Source of the DNA: a virus
Direction: 5' to 3' (one strand)
Length of the DNA stretch: 32,759 nt
Virus record (IMG/VR): IMGVR_UViG_3300029787_000195
Coordinates: 1-32,759 of that record
The position numbers and the translations under genes were made by a program. Below are positions 5,456-15,154 of this stretch, in pieces (position 1 is the stretch's first letter; each line of letters opens with the position of its first letter). The notes under the pieces are model-generated. The model did no database searches. It saw nothing but the letters and a program-made list of their open reading frames with translations, and was not told where the DNA came from.

Positions 5456-7461
5456 TAGTCGTCTCTCCCGCGTGTGTCGAACCAACCGCGTGTGATGATT
5501 TTAAAATTCTGGTCGCTTGTTGAACTGGTAAGTCGGTATTTTACTTGACTGCTTGTATTGGTAAGAATGGTTGTCTGATAGTTGGAAATCTCGCCATCAG
5601 TTTCCGTCGAGACCTGTGCGCTTTCAGCGGGGTGTGTCGAAAGATGGGGGCTAAAAACCACAGCATGTGTACCAAGACTGGGCGATGTGTCTCGCATTGA
5701 ACCAAATAAATCGGCACGTACTTTAAGCCCTAACGGCGTTGTAATCGTTGCAGTGACGGCAGAGGTGCCGGGGTTAGATGCATTTACATCTTGTAAATAG
5801 ACATCCCATTCAAACTGATCGCCGTTTTGATGAAACGCCAGAATATTTGCTGATCCGTCTGTTTTAATGCAACCGATACGGCGTACTGCCGTTGCGCTAT
5901 GTGCGCTAACTAGCGTGCTGCCTGTGACTGAAGTGTCGAAGCCAACGTCCGCTGCGCCACCGACTACGATGGCAAAGACATGATACCAAGTATTGTTAGC
6001 AAGTGAGACGCCGGACGCTAGGCCACCCGCGTTTGTGCCAGCGGCCCAGCTTGCATCGAGCTGCTTTGTAAACGCAGCTAACGTAATGTCTTCATCATCG
6101 TCTATACCCCGACACTCACCTGCCGAAATGTTGATATCGTGATCTGCGTCAGTGCCGTTTGATAGTTCAAGTCCGCTTAAATATCCTCGCGGCAATCCGC
6201 TTGCAATTCCAGTTAATGCTGATCCGTCAACAGCGGGCAGCTTTGAGCTTCCGTCCAGTTGCACCAGATTGTTTGCGCTTGTGCCGACTGTGTACCCCCA
6301 TGACGGATCGTTGCCGTCGCTTTTGAGGACCGTATTGGCACTGCCAACTGCAAGCCGCGCCGTCGCGTTCGAGCTATCGCGCACGATGATGTCGCCGCGT
6401 GTCGTCATCGGATCGGCAAGACTGCCCGCGTTGCCGGTTCTAACGAACGACACAAGGACAGCGTCGGAGTTACTGAATGACCCGTTGCTTACAACGTGGG
6501 TGACAGCGAGCTTAACATACCCGCTCGCGTCTGTGCTGGCACCGCTGATCTTGTACGTTGCAAAATTTTGTTGCGCCGATTTTTTGGTGATCGTGACTTG
6601 CCCGCGATCAGACGTTTGCGTCGAATCATCCCAAGTAAGAATGAACGCAGACACATCAGGATTACCCGACGCGGCAGTCGAGTCATCGATATAAATCTGA
6701 GACACGCTGCCAAGCGTCCCGTTGTTCAAACGGATTTGCCCGGCACCTGGATCAGCGTCGCTCGTCGTCGTGCTAAACGTGTAGAGCAAGCCGCCAGCGC
6801 CATCGGTGCCATCGCTACCGGCTGCGCCAGTGCTGCCAGTCGATCCTGTTGCCCCGGTATTTCCCGTAACCACGCCCAACGCGAGCGCGCCTGTCGTGGT
6901 GTTAAAGCTGGCTGTCGGTGTGCCGCCAGCACTGACAGCCGACACGCTGACTGTGTTGACGCGGCCGGTGGTTGCCTCCAGGGAATTCCCGTCGCTGCTA
7001 AATCCTAGCAGCTTCGACGCGCGCGTGCTGGCGTCGTCTGTAAACTCAGGCGTGGTGATGCTGTTCGTTTTGGAAACCTTAAACGAGCGGTCAAGTTCTT
7101 CCTGTATGCCTTGGGCAATAAAGGTTAGCCGGTCGAGCCCGTCCTCGTGGCTGTTTGCCGGAAAGGGGTCGTTTTCAACGTAATCCGTTCCTTGGGTCAA
7201 GGTCAGCTTGCGCCGAATGACAACCGTCTCGCCAGATGCAGGCGTGTTGCCGGTCGTAAACGTCACCGTGCCACCGGAGTCAATGCCAGCGCCGCTCACG
7301 GTGTAATGTGTCGTGAGCGTTTTGGTTGTCTCCGTGCCTGCACTATCGCGAATAATTACCTCAAGATCAGCATCGGCAAAAATCTTGAACGCATATGCAA
7401 AGGCAGTTGTAGAGCCGTTGCCTGAATACGAGTTTTTGGTTGTTGTACTACTTACGCTCAA
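5455..7461 (-). CDS. Tail fibre protein with T7-type N-terminus and collagen-like segment, 668 aa
   Basis: Residues 1-130 match the T7 gp17 N-terminal attachment domain in pattern: SYSGNGSTTAFAYAFKIF, TLTTHYTVSGAGIDSGGTVT, PASGETVVIRRKLTLTQGTD, then NSHEDGLDRLTFIAQGIQEE. This part docks to the tail. A short Gly-X-Thr collagen-like stretch (about 198-225, NTGATGSTGSTGAAG) follows, then a long Ser/Thr/Asp-rich beta region that should form the trimeric receptor-binding shaft and tip. The start is an unusual TTG (7461) overlapping the upstream stop (TTGA), but it has the strongest Shine-Dalgarno in the window, AAGGAGGTG, 6 nt upstream. No in-frame ATG lies near. Confidence 0.9.
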   Translation of the reverse strand: MSVSSTTTKNSYSGNGSTTAFAYAFKIFADADLEVIIRDSAGTETTKTLTTHYTVSGAGIDSGGTVTFTTGNTPASGETVVIRRKLTLTQGTDYVENDPFPANSHEDGLDRLTFIAQGIQEELDRSFKVSKTNSITTPEFTDDASTRASKLLGFSSDGNSLEATTGRVNTVSVSAVSAGGTPTASFNTTTGALALGVVTGNTGATGSTGSTGAAGSDGTDGAGGLLYTFSTTTSDADPGAGQIRLNNGTLGSVSQIYIDDSTAASGNPDVSAFILTWDDSTQTSDRGQVTITKKSAQQNFATYKISGASTDASGYVKLAVTHVVSNGSFSNSDAVLVSFVRTGNAGSLADPMTTRGDIIVRDSSNATARLAVGSANTVLKSDGNDPSWGYTVGTSANNLVQLDGSSKLPAVDGSALTGIASGLPRGYLSGLELSNGTDADHDINISAGECRGIDDDEDITLAAFTKQLDASWAAGTNAGGLASGVSLANNTWYHVFAIVVGGAADVGFDTSVTGSTLVSAHSATAVRRIGCIKTDGSANILAFHQNGDQFEWDVYLQDVNASNPGTSAVTATITTPLGLKVRADLFGSMRDTSPSLGTHAVVFSPHLSTHPAESAQVSTETDGEISNYQTTILTNTSSQVKYRLTSSTSDQNFKIITRGWFDTRGRDD

Positions 7462-9593
7462 TTTCCACCTCCTTGTGGCTCATCCGGCGATCCGAGTGCC
7501 TTTACAAACTCTTCAATTGGCTCACGCAAACTTGGGTCTGCTGCCGTAATCGCCGTGAGCCTACCCATGTGTCCAGCTATGGCATCGGCGTTTGTAATTG
7601 GGGTTGTAAGCCAGTTGATGAATTTGGGGCTTGTAATAAGTTTGGCGGCGAGCCTTGGAGCTAAAACGCCCGCAAAAGCACCCGCAACGCCGCCCGTTTG
7701 TAGATCACCACCCGCCGCCATACTTAATAAACCGCCACCCAAGGCTTGCAACGACATAAACGTCACCATCAGCTTGCCGCTGTTGCTTGTGTTGGCAAAT
7801 CTCTCAACGCCTTTAAAAGACGATGCTATTTCTACAAGATTATCTAAACCTTTTCGCATTTCGGCATAACGCTTCCCGCCAAACAATGCGTCTTTTGCCT
7901 CGTCTGACATGCCCGACCAATTACTCATAAATTCTTTAACAGAAAACACCTCACCGGTAGCATCTTGCCCGCCCTTTCTGGCGAGGCCCATGTTGTTCAA
8001 AACACTAGCGCCGATAACGTCCCACTCTTCTGGCTCAAATTGCTGACGCATTCGGCGTAGTTGTGACCCGCCGTCACCAATTCGCGACATGGCAAACGTG
8101 AAGGCACGTTCATCGCTGTCAAGTTTTCCAATCTTGTTGAGAGTAACGCCCGCTGTTGACATAAATTTTCTATAATAACGGTCGGCACGAGCCATAGCTT
8201 TCTCCGCTTGTGGCCCTGCATATTTGGCTGCCGCCACCATGTCCAAAGTCATGGCCGAATACACTTGTTTGAAGACTTCATTTTCTGCGCTTGTTGAGCC
8301 CGCAAGTATTGGGTTATCCAAATCTTTTCCCAAAGCGGTGCGCAAGGCGCGCAAATCCTCAAAGCGCACCGTGTTCAAAATTTCTTCACCTGTGCTGTCT
8401 AGTTCAACCTGTCGCAGATATCGAAGGGCTTTTCCAAGCGACTGATCCAATGCTGCTGGCGCATTGGCTAAGCGCGACTCAAGATCAAGGCGTAACGCTT
8501 TAACATTATCAATAGCGACTGGCGCGTCTTTGCCAATCAAGTCCATAACTTTGTCGTATTCAATTCCCGCCTTGCCATCAAACCGCTCCGCCGCTCGTTC
8601 AGCGGCTTCTCGTACTAACTGACCGACGCCTTCTTTTGTTCGTGGCGTTCCGATTTCTTTCACTAAATCATCTGAAGCCGATTTGATTTGCGTTAAAATA
8701 CGTTCCGCCTGCTCTTGCACAATTGAGGCGCTAAACGGACTGCCTTCCGCTACCTTTTCCAAAAGGGCAACAGTGTTGCTGTTTGAGATGGTTGCTGCCG
8801 TGGGATCAATACGGAGACTGCGAAACTTTTCCGCAAGCAGACGGCCTCTTGGCGTAACGCCGACAATAGCCTTTTTGATTCCCTTTTCAATTAGCTCTAC
8901 AGGCTTTCCTAAGACCACCTCGCCCAATCGTTGGCCGACCGCGCCTAATCCAAACTCAAATACCGGCTGAGAAGCGCGATCAATTATGCTGCGCGTATCT
9001 ACACGACCACCAATCAACCCGGCCGATATATCAAACAACTCCGCGCCGACAGCGCCCCCAAATCCAGCGCCAATTGCTGCGCCGCCGGGTACAGTGACAG
9101 GAGCGGCAGGGCCACCGCCTAGACCCATCAATCCGCCTCCCGCCGCACCAAGTCCCGATGCCACGGCAACTGTTGCCTCCTTTGCCACACTGGCAACATC
9201 GCCAAGGTCTAACCCTTCTGGGTTGTATAAAGTTATGCGCCCGGTTTGTGGCTCAGTGTAGATAAAGTTGTCGTCGCCGTATGGTATGGCGTCGGGGTAA
9301 TAGCGTTGGATATTTGCCAAGCGGTCTTGCGGGGCAGCCGATCCAACAATTGCGCGCACCGTTGCGGGCGATCCTGACTCCCCATCAATTACCGATTTGA
9401 ACCTGTCTGATTGTAAAAAGGTGCGAACAACATTTTGCCGTTTTTCATCTGTATCCGCTACACTCATGGGAATATCGAGGGCAATGGGTCCGTATTCAAT
9501 CCGCACAAGCTCATCGGCAGGCGCGGGCGGTGCTTGTGGCTCAACAACGCCCTCAGCGTCGTCGGCTACTGTGGCGCCTTGCAGTTCTGACAT
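7458..9593 (-). CDS. Large internal virion / DNA-ejection protein, 711 aa
   Basis: By position (between a 696-aa protein and the tail fibre) and length this is a T7-like internal core protein ejected with DNA. The N-terminal 130 residues are acidic and contain YGPIALDIPMSVADTDEKRQ. Residues about 140-200 are a Gly/Ala-rich hydrophobic stretch (AVASGLGAAGGGLMGLGGGP, AAIGAGFGGAVGAELF) suited to membrane insertion. The remainder is mostly helical with charged heptads. No transglycosylase motif is evident. ATG 9593 shares a base with the previous stop (TAATG). Confidence 0.78.
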   Translation of the reverse strand: MSELQGATVADDAEGVVEPQAPPAPADELVRIEYGPIALDIPMSVADTDEKRQNVVRTFLQSDRFKSVIDGESGSPATVRAIVGSAAPQDRLANIQRYYPDAIPYGDDNFIYTEPQTGRITLYNPEGLDLGDVASVAKEATVAVASGLGAAGGGLMGLGGGPAAPVTVPGGAAIGAGFGGAVGAELFDISAGLIGGRVDTRSIIDRASQPVFEFGLGAVGQRLGEVVLGKPVELIEKGIKKAIVGVTPRGRLLAEKFRSLRIDPTAATISNSNTVALLEKVAEGSPFSASIVQEQAERILTQIKSASDDLVKEIGTPRTKEGVGQLVREAAERAAERFDGKAGIEYDKVMDLIGKDAPVAIDNVKALRLDLESRLANAPAALDQSLGKALRYLRQVELDSTGEEILNTVRFEDLRALRTALGKDLDNPILAGSTSAENEVFKQVYSAMTLDMVAAAKYAGPQAEKAMARADRYYRKFMSTAGVTLNKIGKLDSDERAFTFAMSRIGDGGSQLRRMRQQFEPEEWDVIGASVLNNMGLARKGGQDATGEVFSVKEFMSNWSGMSDEAKDALFGGKRYAEMRKGLDNLVEIASSFKGVERFANTSNSGKLMVTFMSLQALGGGLLSMAAGGDLQTGGVAGAFAGVLAPRLAAKLITSPKFINWLTTPITNADAIAGHMGRLTAITAADPSLREPIEEFVKALGSPDEPQGGGN

Positions 9594-11683
9594 TATTGAC
9601 TCGGCGTTTCTTGGCCCAGCGCGTCAAGCCTGAAGAGTTTTTTAGGCGGCGCTACGGGGGCGTCTGGCAACGTGCCGTCTGTGGTCGTTGGCTCTGCGCC
9701 TGTCGTTGATGTTCGTTGTTCCTGTTGGGGAGCGCCTAATTGAATTTGACTCAATACAACATTGGCGGGCTCGAAGCCGTATGTGGTTGCAAGCTCTGTA
9801 TATTGCTGCTCCCGTCCCCGTTGTGTTTTTGTTTGCGCCTCTAATATTCTGCCCGCCTCCGCAACAAACTCTTGGCGGGCTTCCGGGCCTAACGTCGTGC
9901 CTTTTACAACGCGATTGTAAGATGCCTTGAAACGCTCAGGAATTGAGGCGGCAAAAGCCGCAGTCCTAAACTCGCTCTCGCGAACCACTGAACCAGGGTC
10001 CAGCATTTTCATAAAGTTAAAAATTAAGGCTAGGTCGCCCGGTGCGCTTACATTTTGCCCAGCAATTTGCACCTTGTTAAATGCATCGCGAACCGCAACA
10101 AAATCTTCTGAGCCTTTCATAAATTCTTTGCGCAACGAGGATTCATCTTTAAATGCGCCGCCCCTTTGCCCGAATTTAAAGCCTAAAGCTTCAGCTTTCT
10201 CGCTCATCGTAAGTGGGCGACCAAAAATTATCTCCGCATTCCGAATTTTTCTTTGATCCTCTAGCAGGCTTTTATTTTGATCCTCATCATATTTGATGAA
10301 TTGACGCCGATAGTTTTCTTGCGCACTTGGATCAAGCGCCACTGCTATGCCAGGAGTATTAAACAACTCGCGCGCATCTTTGATTTGTGCATTTGCAATA
10401 TACCCATCGAGCGCGGCCTCAATCAGGTCTTGTCTCCCGCCCTCTCGCGCAAGTTCCTCTTGATCCGTGTTTAAAAACTTTGAACCGGACTCGCTTATTG
10501 TTTGGTCTAACAAATCTAAACCTTGCGGTAAAAAGGTTGGATTTTTTGTCACATCCACAACAAGTCCACGTAAATCCGAGCCAATCTGCCTTTGCGCATT
10601 TTGCAATTGAGCTTTTCGACGCAAGTCGCCAATTTTTAGAGAATGCTTGGTCCGGAGTTTTTGCAAGTTCATGCTCAACTCTGCTTTGCTATCGTCAGTG
10701 CCTTCATAAGCGTCTAACGTGTTTTGCATCATCTCATCAGTTTGCAACATAAATTTTGTTGATGTCTCTTCTGAGGCCATGTTTTCCTCGAGGTTGAATT
10801 GTTGCACTAAGCCTTGCAGGTTTGCGTCAAAGTTTGTTTGCGCCAACTCCCGTAGCCGCTTCTCTTCTTTGTCTTGGATGCTGCGCTGGCTTTTGGCAGT
10901 CGACACAGTTTCCTTGACCAGCTTATTGACTTGCTCTTGCGTAAGGTTGTCTCTCGCCGCGTTTAAGATGGGGTCTTGAGAGTTGCCGCTTTGGAAGCCC
11001 TCAATTGTGTCATTGATGTCAGCGCCCTTTTGCACTGTATTGGCAAGCGTAGAGCGCGCTAAACGCTCAAAAAATTTGTTGCGCTTTTTTTCTATTTTTG
11101 CAGGACCAAAGTCAGCCTCCGCCTCGGTCAAGGCGTCCAATTGATTTTGCACCGCGACTGCGCGCCCGCTGACTGAAAGCAACGGGTTGCTTGCAATCTC
11201 AATAAATGTTGTGGTGTCGCGGTCTAGCAAAACCTCTCGCTGCTGTACGACGCGCTCGTTGTTGCGGCGACTGAAGTCCACTCTGTTGTTGAACTCAATT
11301 TGACGCGCGCGGCGGGTAAAGGCATCACGCGCCATGCTGCCAGACAGACCAGACTTAAATTTATCAACAAGCAACCGACTTTTTTCAGCGTACACTTTGT
11401 CAGCATTCGCCATGTTGGGCGTCTGCAACAACTCAGACGAAAGTTGTTGCAACTCTACGCCCAGCATTGCGCTTGCTTCCGCTGCCTCGTTATCAGCTCC
11501 AACCTGTATCTTTTTAAGGCCAAACCTGGTGATCTCTTGACCAAATTGTGAGAGCGCCTGCCCTCGTTCCGCTAAGGCACGAGCGGGCGCGCCAAGCGCC
11601 GCACCACTAATCTGCGCCGTTGAGAACTGGCGCCCGCCACTCCTTGGGATTGCGCGTTGGGCTTCGTAAGTTGGGACTCTCAT
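9593..11683 (-). CDS. Internal virion protein, helical, 696 aa
   Basis: Begins MRVPTYEAQRAIPRSGGRQF, a typical start of podovirus internal core proteins, followed by predominantly alpha-helical, Gln/Glu/Lys-rich sequence with no membrane helix. Its place after the gp14-like protein and before the large ejection protein matches T7 gp15. It likely forms part of the inner core stack and the periplasmic ejection tube. Start and stop overlap both neighbours by one base (TAATG), so it is tightly coupled. No enzymatic motif seen. Confidence 0.78.
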   Translation of the reverse strand: MRVPTYEAQRAIPRSGGRQFSTAQISGAALGAPARALAERGQALSQFGQEITRFGLKKIQVGADNEAAEASAMLGVELQQLSSELLQTPNMANADKVYAEKSRLLVDKFKSGLSGSMARDAFTRRARQIEFNNRVDFSRRNNERVVQQREVLLDRDTTTFIEIASNPLLSVSGRAVAVQNQLDALTEAEADFGPAKIEKKRNKFFERLARSTLANTVQKGADINDTIEGFQSGNSQDPILNAARDNLTQEQVNKLVKETVSTAKSQRSIQDKEEKRLRELAQTNFDANLQGLVQQFNLEENMASEETSTKFMLQTDEMMQNTLDAYEGTDDSKAELSMNLQKLRTKHSLKIGDLRRKAQLQNAQRQIGSDLRGLVVDVTKNPTFLPQGLDLLDQTISESGSKFLNTDQEELAREGGRQDLIEAALDGYIANAQIKDARELFNTPGIAVALDPSAQENYRRQFIKYDEDQNKSLLEDQRKIRNAEIIFGRPLTMSEKAEALGFKFGQRGGAFKDESSLRKEFMKGSEDFVAVRDAFNKVQIAGQNVSAPGDLALIFNFMKMLDPGSVVRESEFRTAAFAASIPERFKASYNRVVKGTTLGPEARQEFVAEAGRILEAQTKTQRGREQQYTELATTYGFEPANVVLSQIQLGAPQQEQRTSTTGAEPTTTDGTLPDAPVAPPKKLFRLDALGQETPSQ

Positions 11684-12246
11684 TAAACTAACTGCGCACC
11701 CGCGCTAAAGATATCTGACAACGCTTGCAATCGTGCAGTACCAGCGCGAATGTTTGAAGCCATGCGTTGCTGTCCGCCTTCAAGCAAGGCAACCGTACCG
11801 GCAAGGCGTTGATTGGTAGCCTGCTCACGCAAGCGTGTGGCGTCACCAGCGGTCTCAAGTTTAATCAATTGCACCTCTTCCTCGCCCTCGCTCGCGTTTT
11901 CCATCAACACTTGCAACGGTGTGCCAGTGGTTGCCACGACGCCGCCCTTGCGAAATGCGGTTTCTGTTTGTGCTTGCAGTTTTGCAAACTTTTTGCGGAA
12001 TCGAACTTCCTCACGACCGCCAACACGCTCTCGCAAATCTGCCTCGCGCTCTGCCACACGCGCGTTGCGGTTTCGTATTGATTGATTGAACTCTGCCGAG
12101 CGCATCTGGGCTTCGCCCATTGCCTCAAAGCCTTTGGCCGACTGCATTTGGCCATAAACGCTAAGCGCAGTTCCCGCCGCTGTTAAGGCTGCCCCAACCG
12201 GGTGAATCTGTATTGGTGCCGTAATGGGTGAAAATTCAAAACTCAT
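11683..12246 (-). CDS. Internal virion protein, gp14-like, 187 aa
   Basis: N-terminal Ala/Gly-rich segment (AALTAAGTALSVYGQMQSAK) that can enter membranes, then long helices rich in Arg, Glu and Gln (NRNARVAEREADLRERVGG), a GTPLQVLMENASEGEEEV motif common in podovirus gp14-like proteins, and a hydrophobic C-terminus. Small size and position directly after the GNAT/gp13-like gene fit the outer-membrane pore component of the T7-type ejection apparatus. I start at ATG 12246 (ATGA overlap with the upstream stop), five codons inside the longest frame. Confidence 0.8.
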   Translation of the reverse strand: MSFEFSPITAPIQIHPVGAALTAAGTALSVYGQMQSAKGFEAMGEAQMRSAEFNQSIRNRNARVAEREADLRERVGGREEVRFRKKFAKLQAQTETAFRKGGVVATTGTPLQVLMENASEGEEEVQLIKLETAGDATRLREQATNQRLAGTVALLEGGQQRMASNIRAGTARLQALSDIFSAGAQLV

Positions 12247-12683
12247 AGTATCAAAGCCCACCTTTCATAATCTTCACGATTTGAGCCGTACTGTTTCATT
12301 GTGCCCTCGCTCTCCATACCCATAAAACGAGCCAAACGCGCCGCATCGTTCCAGCCGGTTTGCGTCACCGCCTGCAACCGCCAAAAGCCATGCTCCTTAG
12401 CGATCCTCAACAAATCTCTTTTTATGTGACTAAACAGCGAAACGCTTGGCTTGCTTACTTTGTCACTTGCCAAGAACCACACCTCGGCAACTCCATGCCA
12501 AAGCTCAAAAACGCCAGCCGATAAAATCAAGTGGCCGTTGTCAATGGCGGTGAACGCCAACTCTTCATTAACAAGACCGTCAATAAACTCGGCAACCCAA
12601 GGCGATGGACGGTTACGTTCATCGTTTAAGTTTCCCTCAAGAAGCGCCCGCCCGTGGGCCGCCTCAAAGGGTACAATTCTCAC
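12243..12683 (-). CDS. GNAT-fold, T7 gp13-like virion assembly protein, 146 aa
   Basis: Opens MRIVPFEAAHGRALLEGNLN, has the beta-strand-rich middle of a GNAT acyltransferase (AFTAIDNGHLILSAGVFELW, VAEVWFLAS) and a helix near the CoA site (HIKRDLLRIAKEHGFWRLQA), ending with GWNDAARLARFMGMESEGTM. In T7-like podoviruses such a protein (gp13) is encoded between the nozzle and internal core genes and is needed for core assembly rather than known acetylation. GTG start at 12683 overlaps the nozzle stop (GTGA). Confidence 0.8.
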   Translation of the reverse strand: MRIVPFEAAHGRALLEGNLNDERNRPSPWVAEFIDGLVNEELAFTAIDNGHLILSAGVFELWHGVAEVWFLASDKVSKPSVSLFSHIKRDLLRIAKEHGFWRLQAVTQTGWNDAARLARFMGMESEGTMKQYGSNREDYERWALIL

Positions 12684-15154
12684 TGATCAAACGTACTCAA
12701 TGTTGCAAAAACAGATAACACCGTCATCGGCAACGGTTGGTCTTGACGGATTGTTATCTTGCCGTCTGTGTCAAAGGTACTGTTGAACTCAATCTCTTTG
12801 TCACCACTAAATAGCGCAATGGGCGCGTCCATTGAATCGGCACTTGAGCGAAACGGCACAATATCGAGGTTGCTGGTATCGCGTCCGACCTTGAGCCCAA
12901 CCGTGCGGTCCATACGCACCGTGATCTCATTGATGCGCTTTATCTTGCCTTGCGAGGTTCCCATCGCACTGCCCGCATCAACGCGCAGCGTCTCTAGGGT
13001 TGAGTTATACCCCAAGCCCGCGTGCGCTTTTGTTACGTGACGGTCCAATGTTACGGCACCAGATGAAACGGTTTTGTCTGGATGCACCGAGCCATCGGCC
13101 AGTATTGAAACGCTTTGCCCCTCGAGGTGGGTCAAGCCTGAAAGCGTTGTTGCCGCTTGCGTCACAGTTGCGCCAGCCGCATGCACGGCGGCAGCGCCAG
13201 AAACCGCACGGGTGCAGCCGGTCAACTGGTTCGTGCTGTTGCCCGTATACGATATGATCTCGGTGCCAATCTTTACCGATCCCGATGAGGGAAACGATGT
13301 GCTATCGGCAAGCGCAATGGTTGTGGCGGTTGCACTGATCTCAGATGAGAGCGTGCTGGTTACGCCTGTGAATGTCAGCGCGCTATCCACAAAAATTGCG
13401 TTGATGACGTCGGTGCCGAACTCAAAGTTTTTTATGTACTCAATATAGCGTTTCGTGCCGCTGTTGATGGTGCGCTTAACGACCAGATAAATCTCATCCT
13501 CATCAAGATCGCCGGGAATCACCGCTATGCGTTCAACGACCGCATTGCCCGTGCCAAACACCCCACCAACAATTTGGCGCGACCAACCAATCACCTTCTC
13601 CTCTGGCTTGTAGGTCATGCAAGCCAGTTGCCCGTCACCTCGCACACTCCACACAATTGAGAACGGCTCTTGCTGGTACACAATCTCATCGAGTCCGTTT
13701 TCGGTAATGTGTTCGCTGATCAGTGTGACGTCTGGCGCAATAAAACCATCAACGTCAAAATTAAACTGCAACTCCAAAACTTTTCTTTTAGCGCGTTGCA
13801 CAAACAAGATTGAGTTGCCCGCTTGGACCGGCGATTGGTCCGCTGCGCCGTGCGAGGTTTGCTGTTTGATTTGTATGTTGGTCGGCGTTATGGCCTCGTC
13901 GCTGGCGCCAGCGCGCACCACAAACTCGCCGCCACTTGTACCCACAATCAAGTTTCTTGTACTGGCGAGGAACCGAATAACATTGACCACGTTAGAGCCA
14001 ATCGTAACAACAATGCCATCGTCTGCCTCGGTGCCAGACTCAAAGTTTTCAAAGTCATCGCCCTGGCTAAAAAACAGCGTTTGCGGCTGAGTCGATGTAC
14101 CCGCGAAAACGAGGCGTTGCTCATAAAACGTAACCGCACGGGGAAAGCCCGTGGTGTTGCTGAAAGCGCCCAACGCCCACTTGGTTGTGGCCTCAAGTTT
14201 GCCTTGCAACGTAAAGCTCGAACCGGCGCTTTCGTTTGCCAAGTCGGCGCCCGGTGCCAGCGTTAGAACCGTGTCCGTCACATCAACAATCAGGTGACCG
14301 CTGGTGGTGGTGTTGCTGCTCGTGCCACTGATGACAATGGTCTGGCCGTTTGCAAAGCCCTGGTCGATAAACTCACCCGCCGTGTCCTCGATGCGGTCGT
14401 TATGCTCAAGGCCGGTTCCATCGGGGTCACCTTCATGGAAACTAATCGTTGAGGCGGCGTAGCTGGGTAATATCTCAGATCGCCCGTCCTCCAACTCTTG
14501 CGCCGCGCCATCCACGACCGTTGCCGATGTAAAGGCGGTAATCTTCACGAACCCGCTTGCGATCTTTACCAAACGCCCGACGTCGGTAGCTGCAAACGTG
14601 CTGCCACTTGCGGTCAATCGTATCGTGCCATCGCGCGAGTCTGGCGTGATGGTGGTCGTGGTTGTGTTTTGGTCGAGCATCGGACCACGCTGCGTGGTGA
14701 CTTCAGTGAAAGTCCACGCCGTGTGGCTTGTGCGGGTTATCTTGTAGATTGGGTGAGATGGACTGCAAATGTACATAACATCGGCAGTCTGCGCGAACTT
14801 CAGCCCATCCAAATCCGATGCGGTATAAACGGTCGTTACCTCAACCGCTGAGCCACCAGATGTTACCTGTCCACCGTCTTTGTAAATCCTGAAATATGTT
14901 GGGCCGAATTCGAGAACGTAGGCCTGCTCAACATTGAATTCGAACGGCACTAAGCGCACGGCGTTTGAACTGTTTTTGACCTCTGCGATAAATTGCGTGC
15001 CAGGGCGCCGGGTGACTCCGCCGTGCGGCTGCACCAAAAAATTCTCAAGCGTTGCAGCGCCAGAATCATATTTACCGAGATCGGTACGCCCGAACAATTT
15101 GGGCGTGATCTCGCCAGCGGCAAAGGTCGAGAATGCTTTACTGACTTTTGGCAC
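12680..15154 (-). CDS. Tail tubular protein B (nozzle), 824 aa
   Basis: The start MPKVSKAFSTFAAGEITPKL followed by GRTDLGKYDSGAATLENFLV and GGVTRRPGTQFIAE is characteristic of podovirus tail nozzle proteins (T7 gp12 type). Further family phrases include RLVPFEFNVEQAYVLEFGPT and TGFPRAVTFYEQRLVFAGTS. It forms the distal hexameric tube through which DNA passes and to which fibres attach. The start is GTG (15154), overlapping the preceding TAG (TAGTG). Length 824 aa is normal for the family. A short Ser/Thr-Ala-rich insertion around residues 610-660 looks like a flexible linker or a small added beta domain. Confidence 0.92.
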   Translation of the reverse strand: MPKVSKAFSTFAAGEITPKLFGRTDLGKYDSGAATLENFLVQPHGGVTRRPGTQFIAEVKNSSNAVRLVPFEFNVEQAYVLEFGPTYFRIYKDGGQVTSGGSAVEVTTVYTASDLDGLKFAQTADVMYICSPSHPIYKITRTSHTAWTFTEVTTQRGPMLDQNTTTTTITPDSRDGTIRLTASGSTFAATDVGRLVKIASGFVKITAFTSATVVDGAAQELEDGRSEILPSYAASTISFHEGDPDGTGLEHNDRIEDTAGEFIDQGFANGQTIVISGTSSNTTTSGHLIVDVTDTVLTLAPGADLANESAGSSFTLQGKLEATTKWALGAFSNTTGFPRAVTFYEQRLVFAGTSTQPQTLFFSQGDDFENFESGTEADDGIVVTIGSNVVNVIRFLASTRNLIVGTSGGEFVVRAGASDEAITPTNIQIKQQTSHGAADQSPVQAGNSILFVQRAKRKVLELQFNFDVDGFIAPDVTLISEHITENGLDEIVYQQEPFSIVWSVRGDGQLACMTYKPEEKVIGWSRQIVGGVFGTGNAVVERIAVIPGDLDEDEIYLVVKRTINSGTKRYIEYIKNFEFGTDVINAIFVDSALTFTGVTSTLSSEISATATTIALADSTSFPSSGSVKIGTEIISYTGNSTNQLTGCTRAVSGAAAVHAAGATVTQAATTLSGLTHLEGQSVSILADGSVHPDKTVSSGAVTLDRHVTKAHAGLGYNSTLETLRVDAGSAMGTSQGKIKRINEITVRMDRTVGLKVGRDTSNLDIVPFRSSADSMDAPIALFSGDKEIEFNSTFDTDGKITIRQDQPLPMTVLSVFATLSTFDQ

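Noticed and set aside
6152-6694. Plus-strand ORF antisense to the tail fibre
   Set aside because: Shadow of a repetitive Ser/Thr-rich coding region; no ribosome site and no domain pattern.
5455-7461. Diversity-generating retroelement target in the tail fibre
   Set aside because: No reverse transcriptase gene or template/variable repeat pair was seen in the window.
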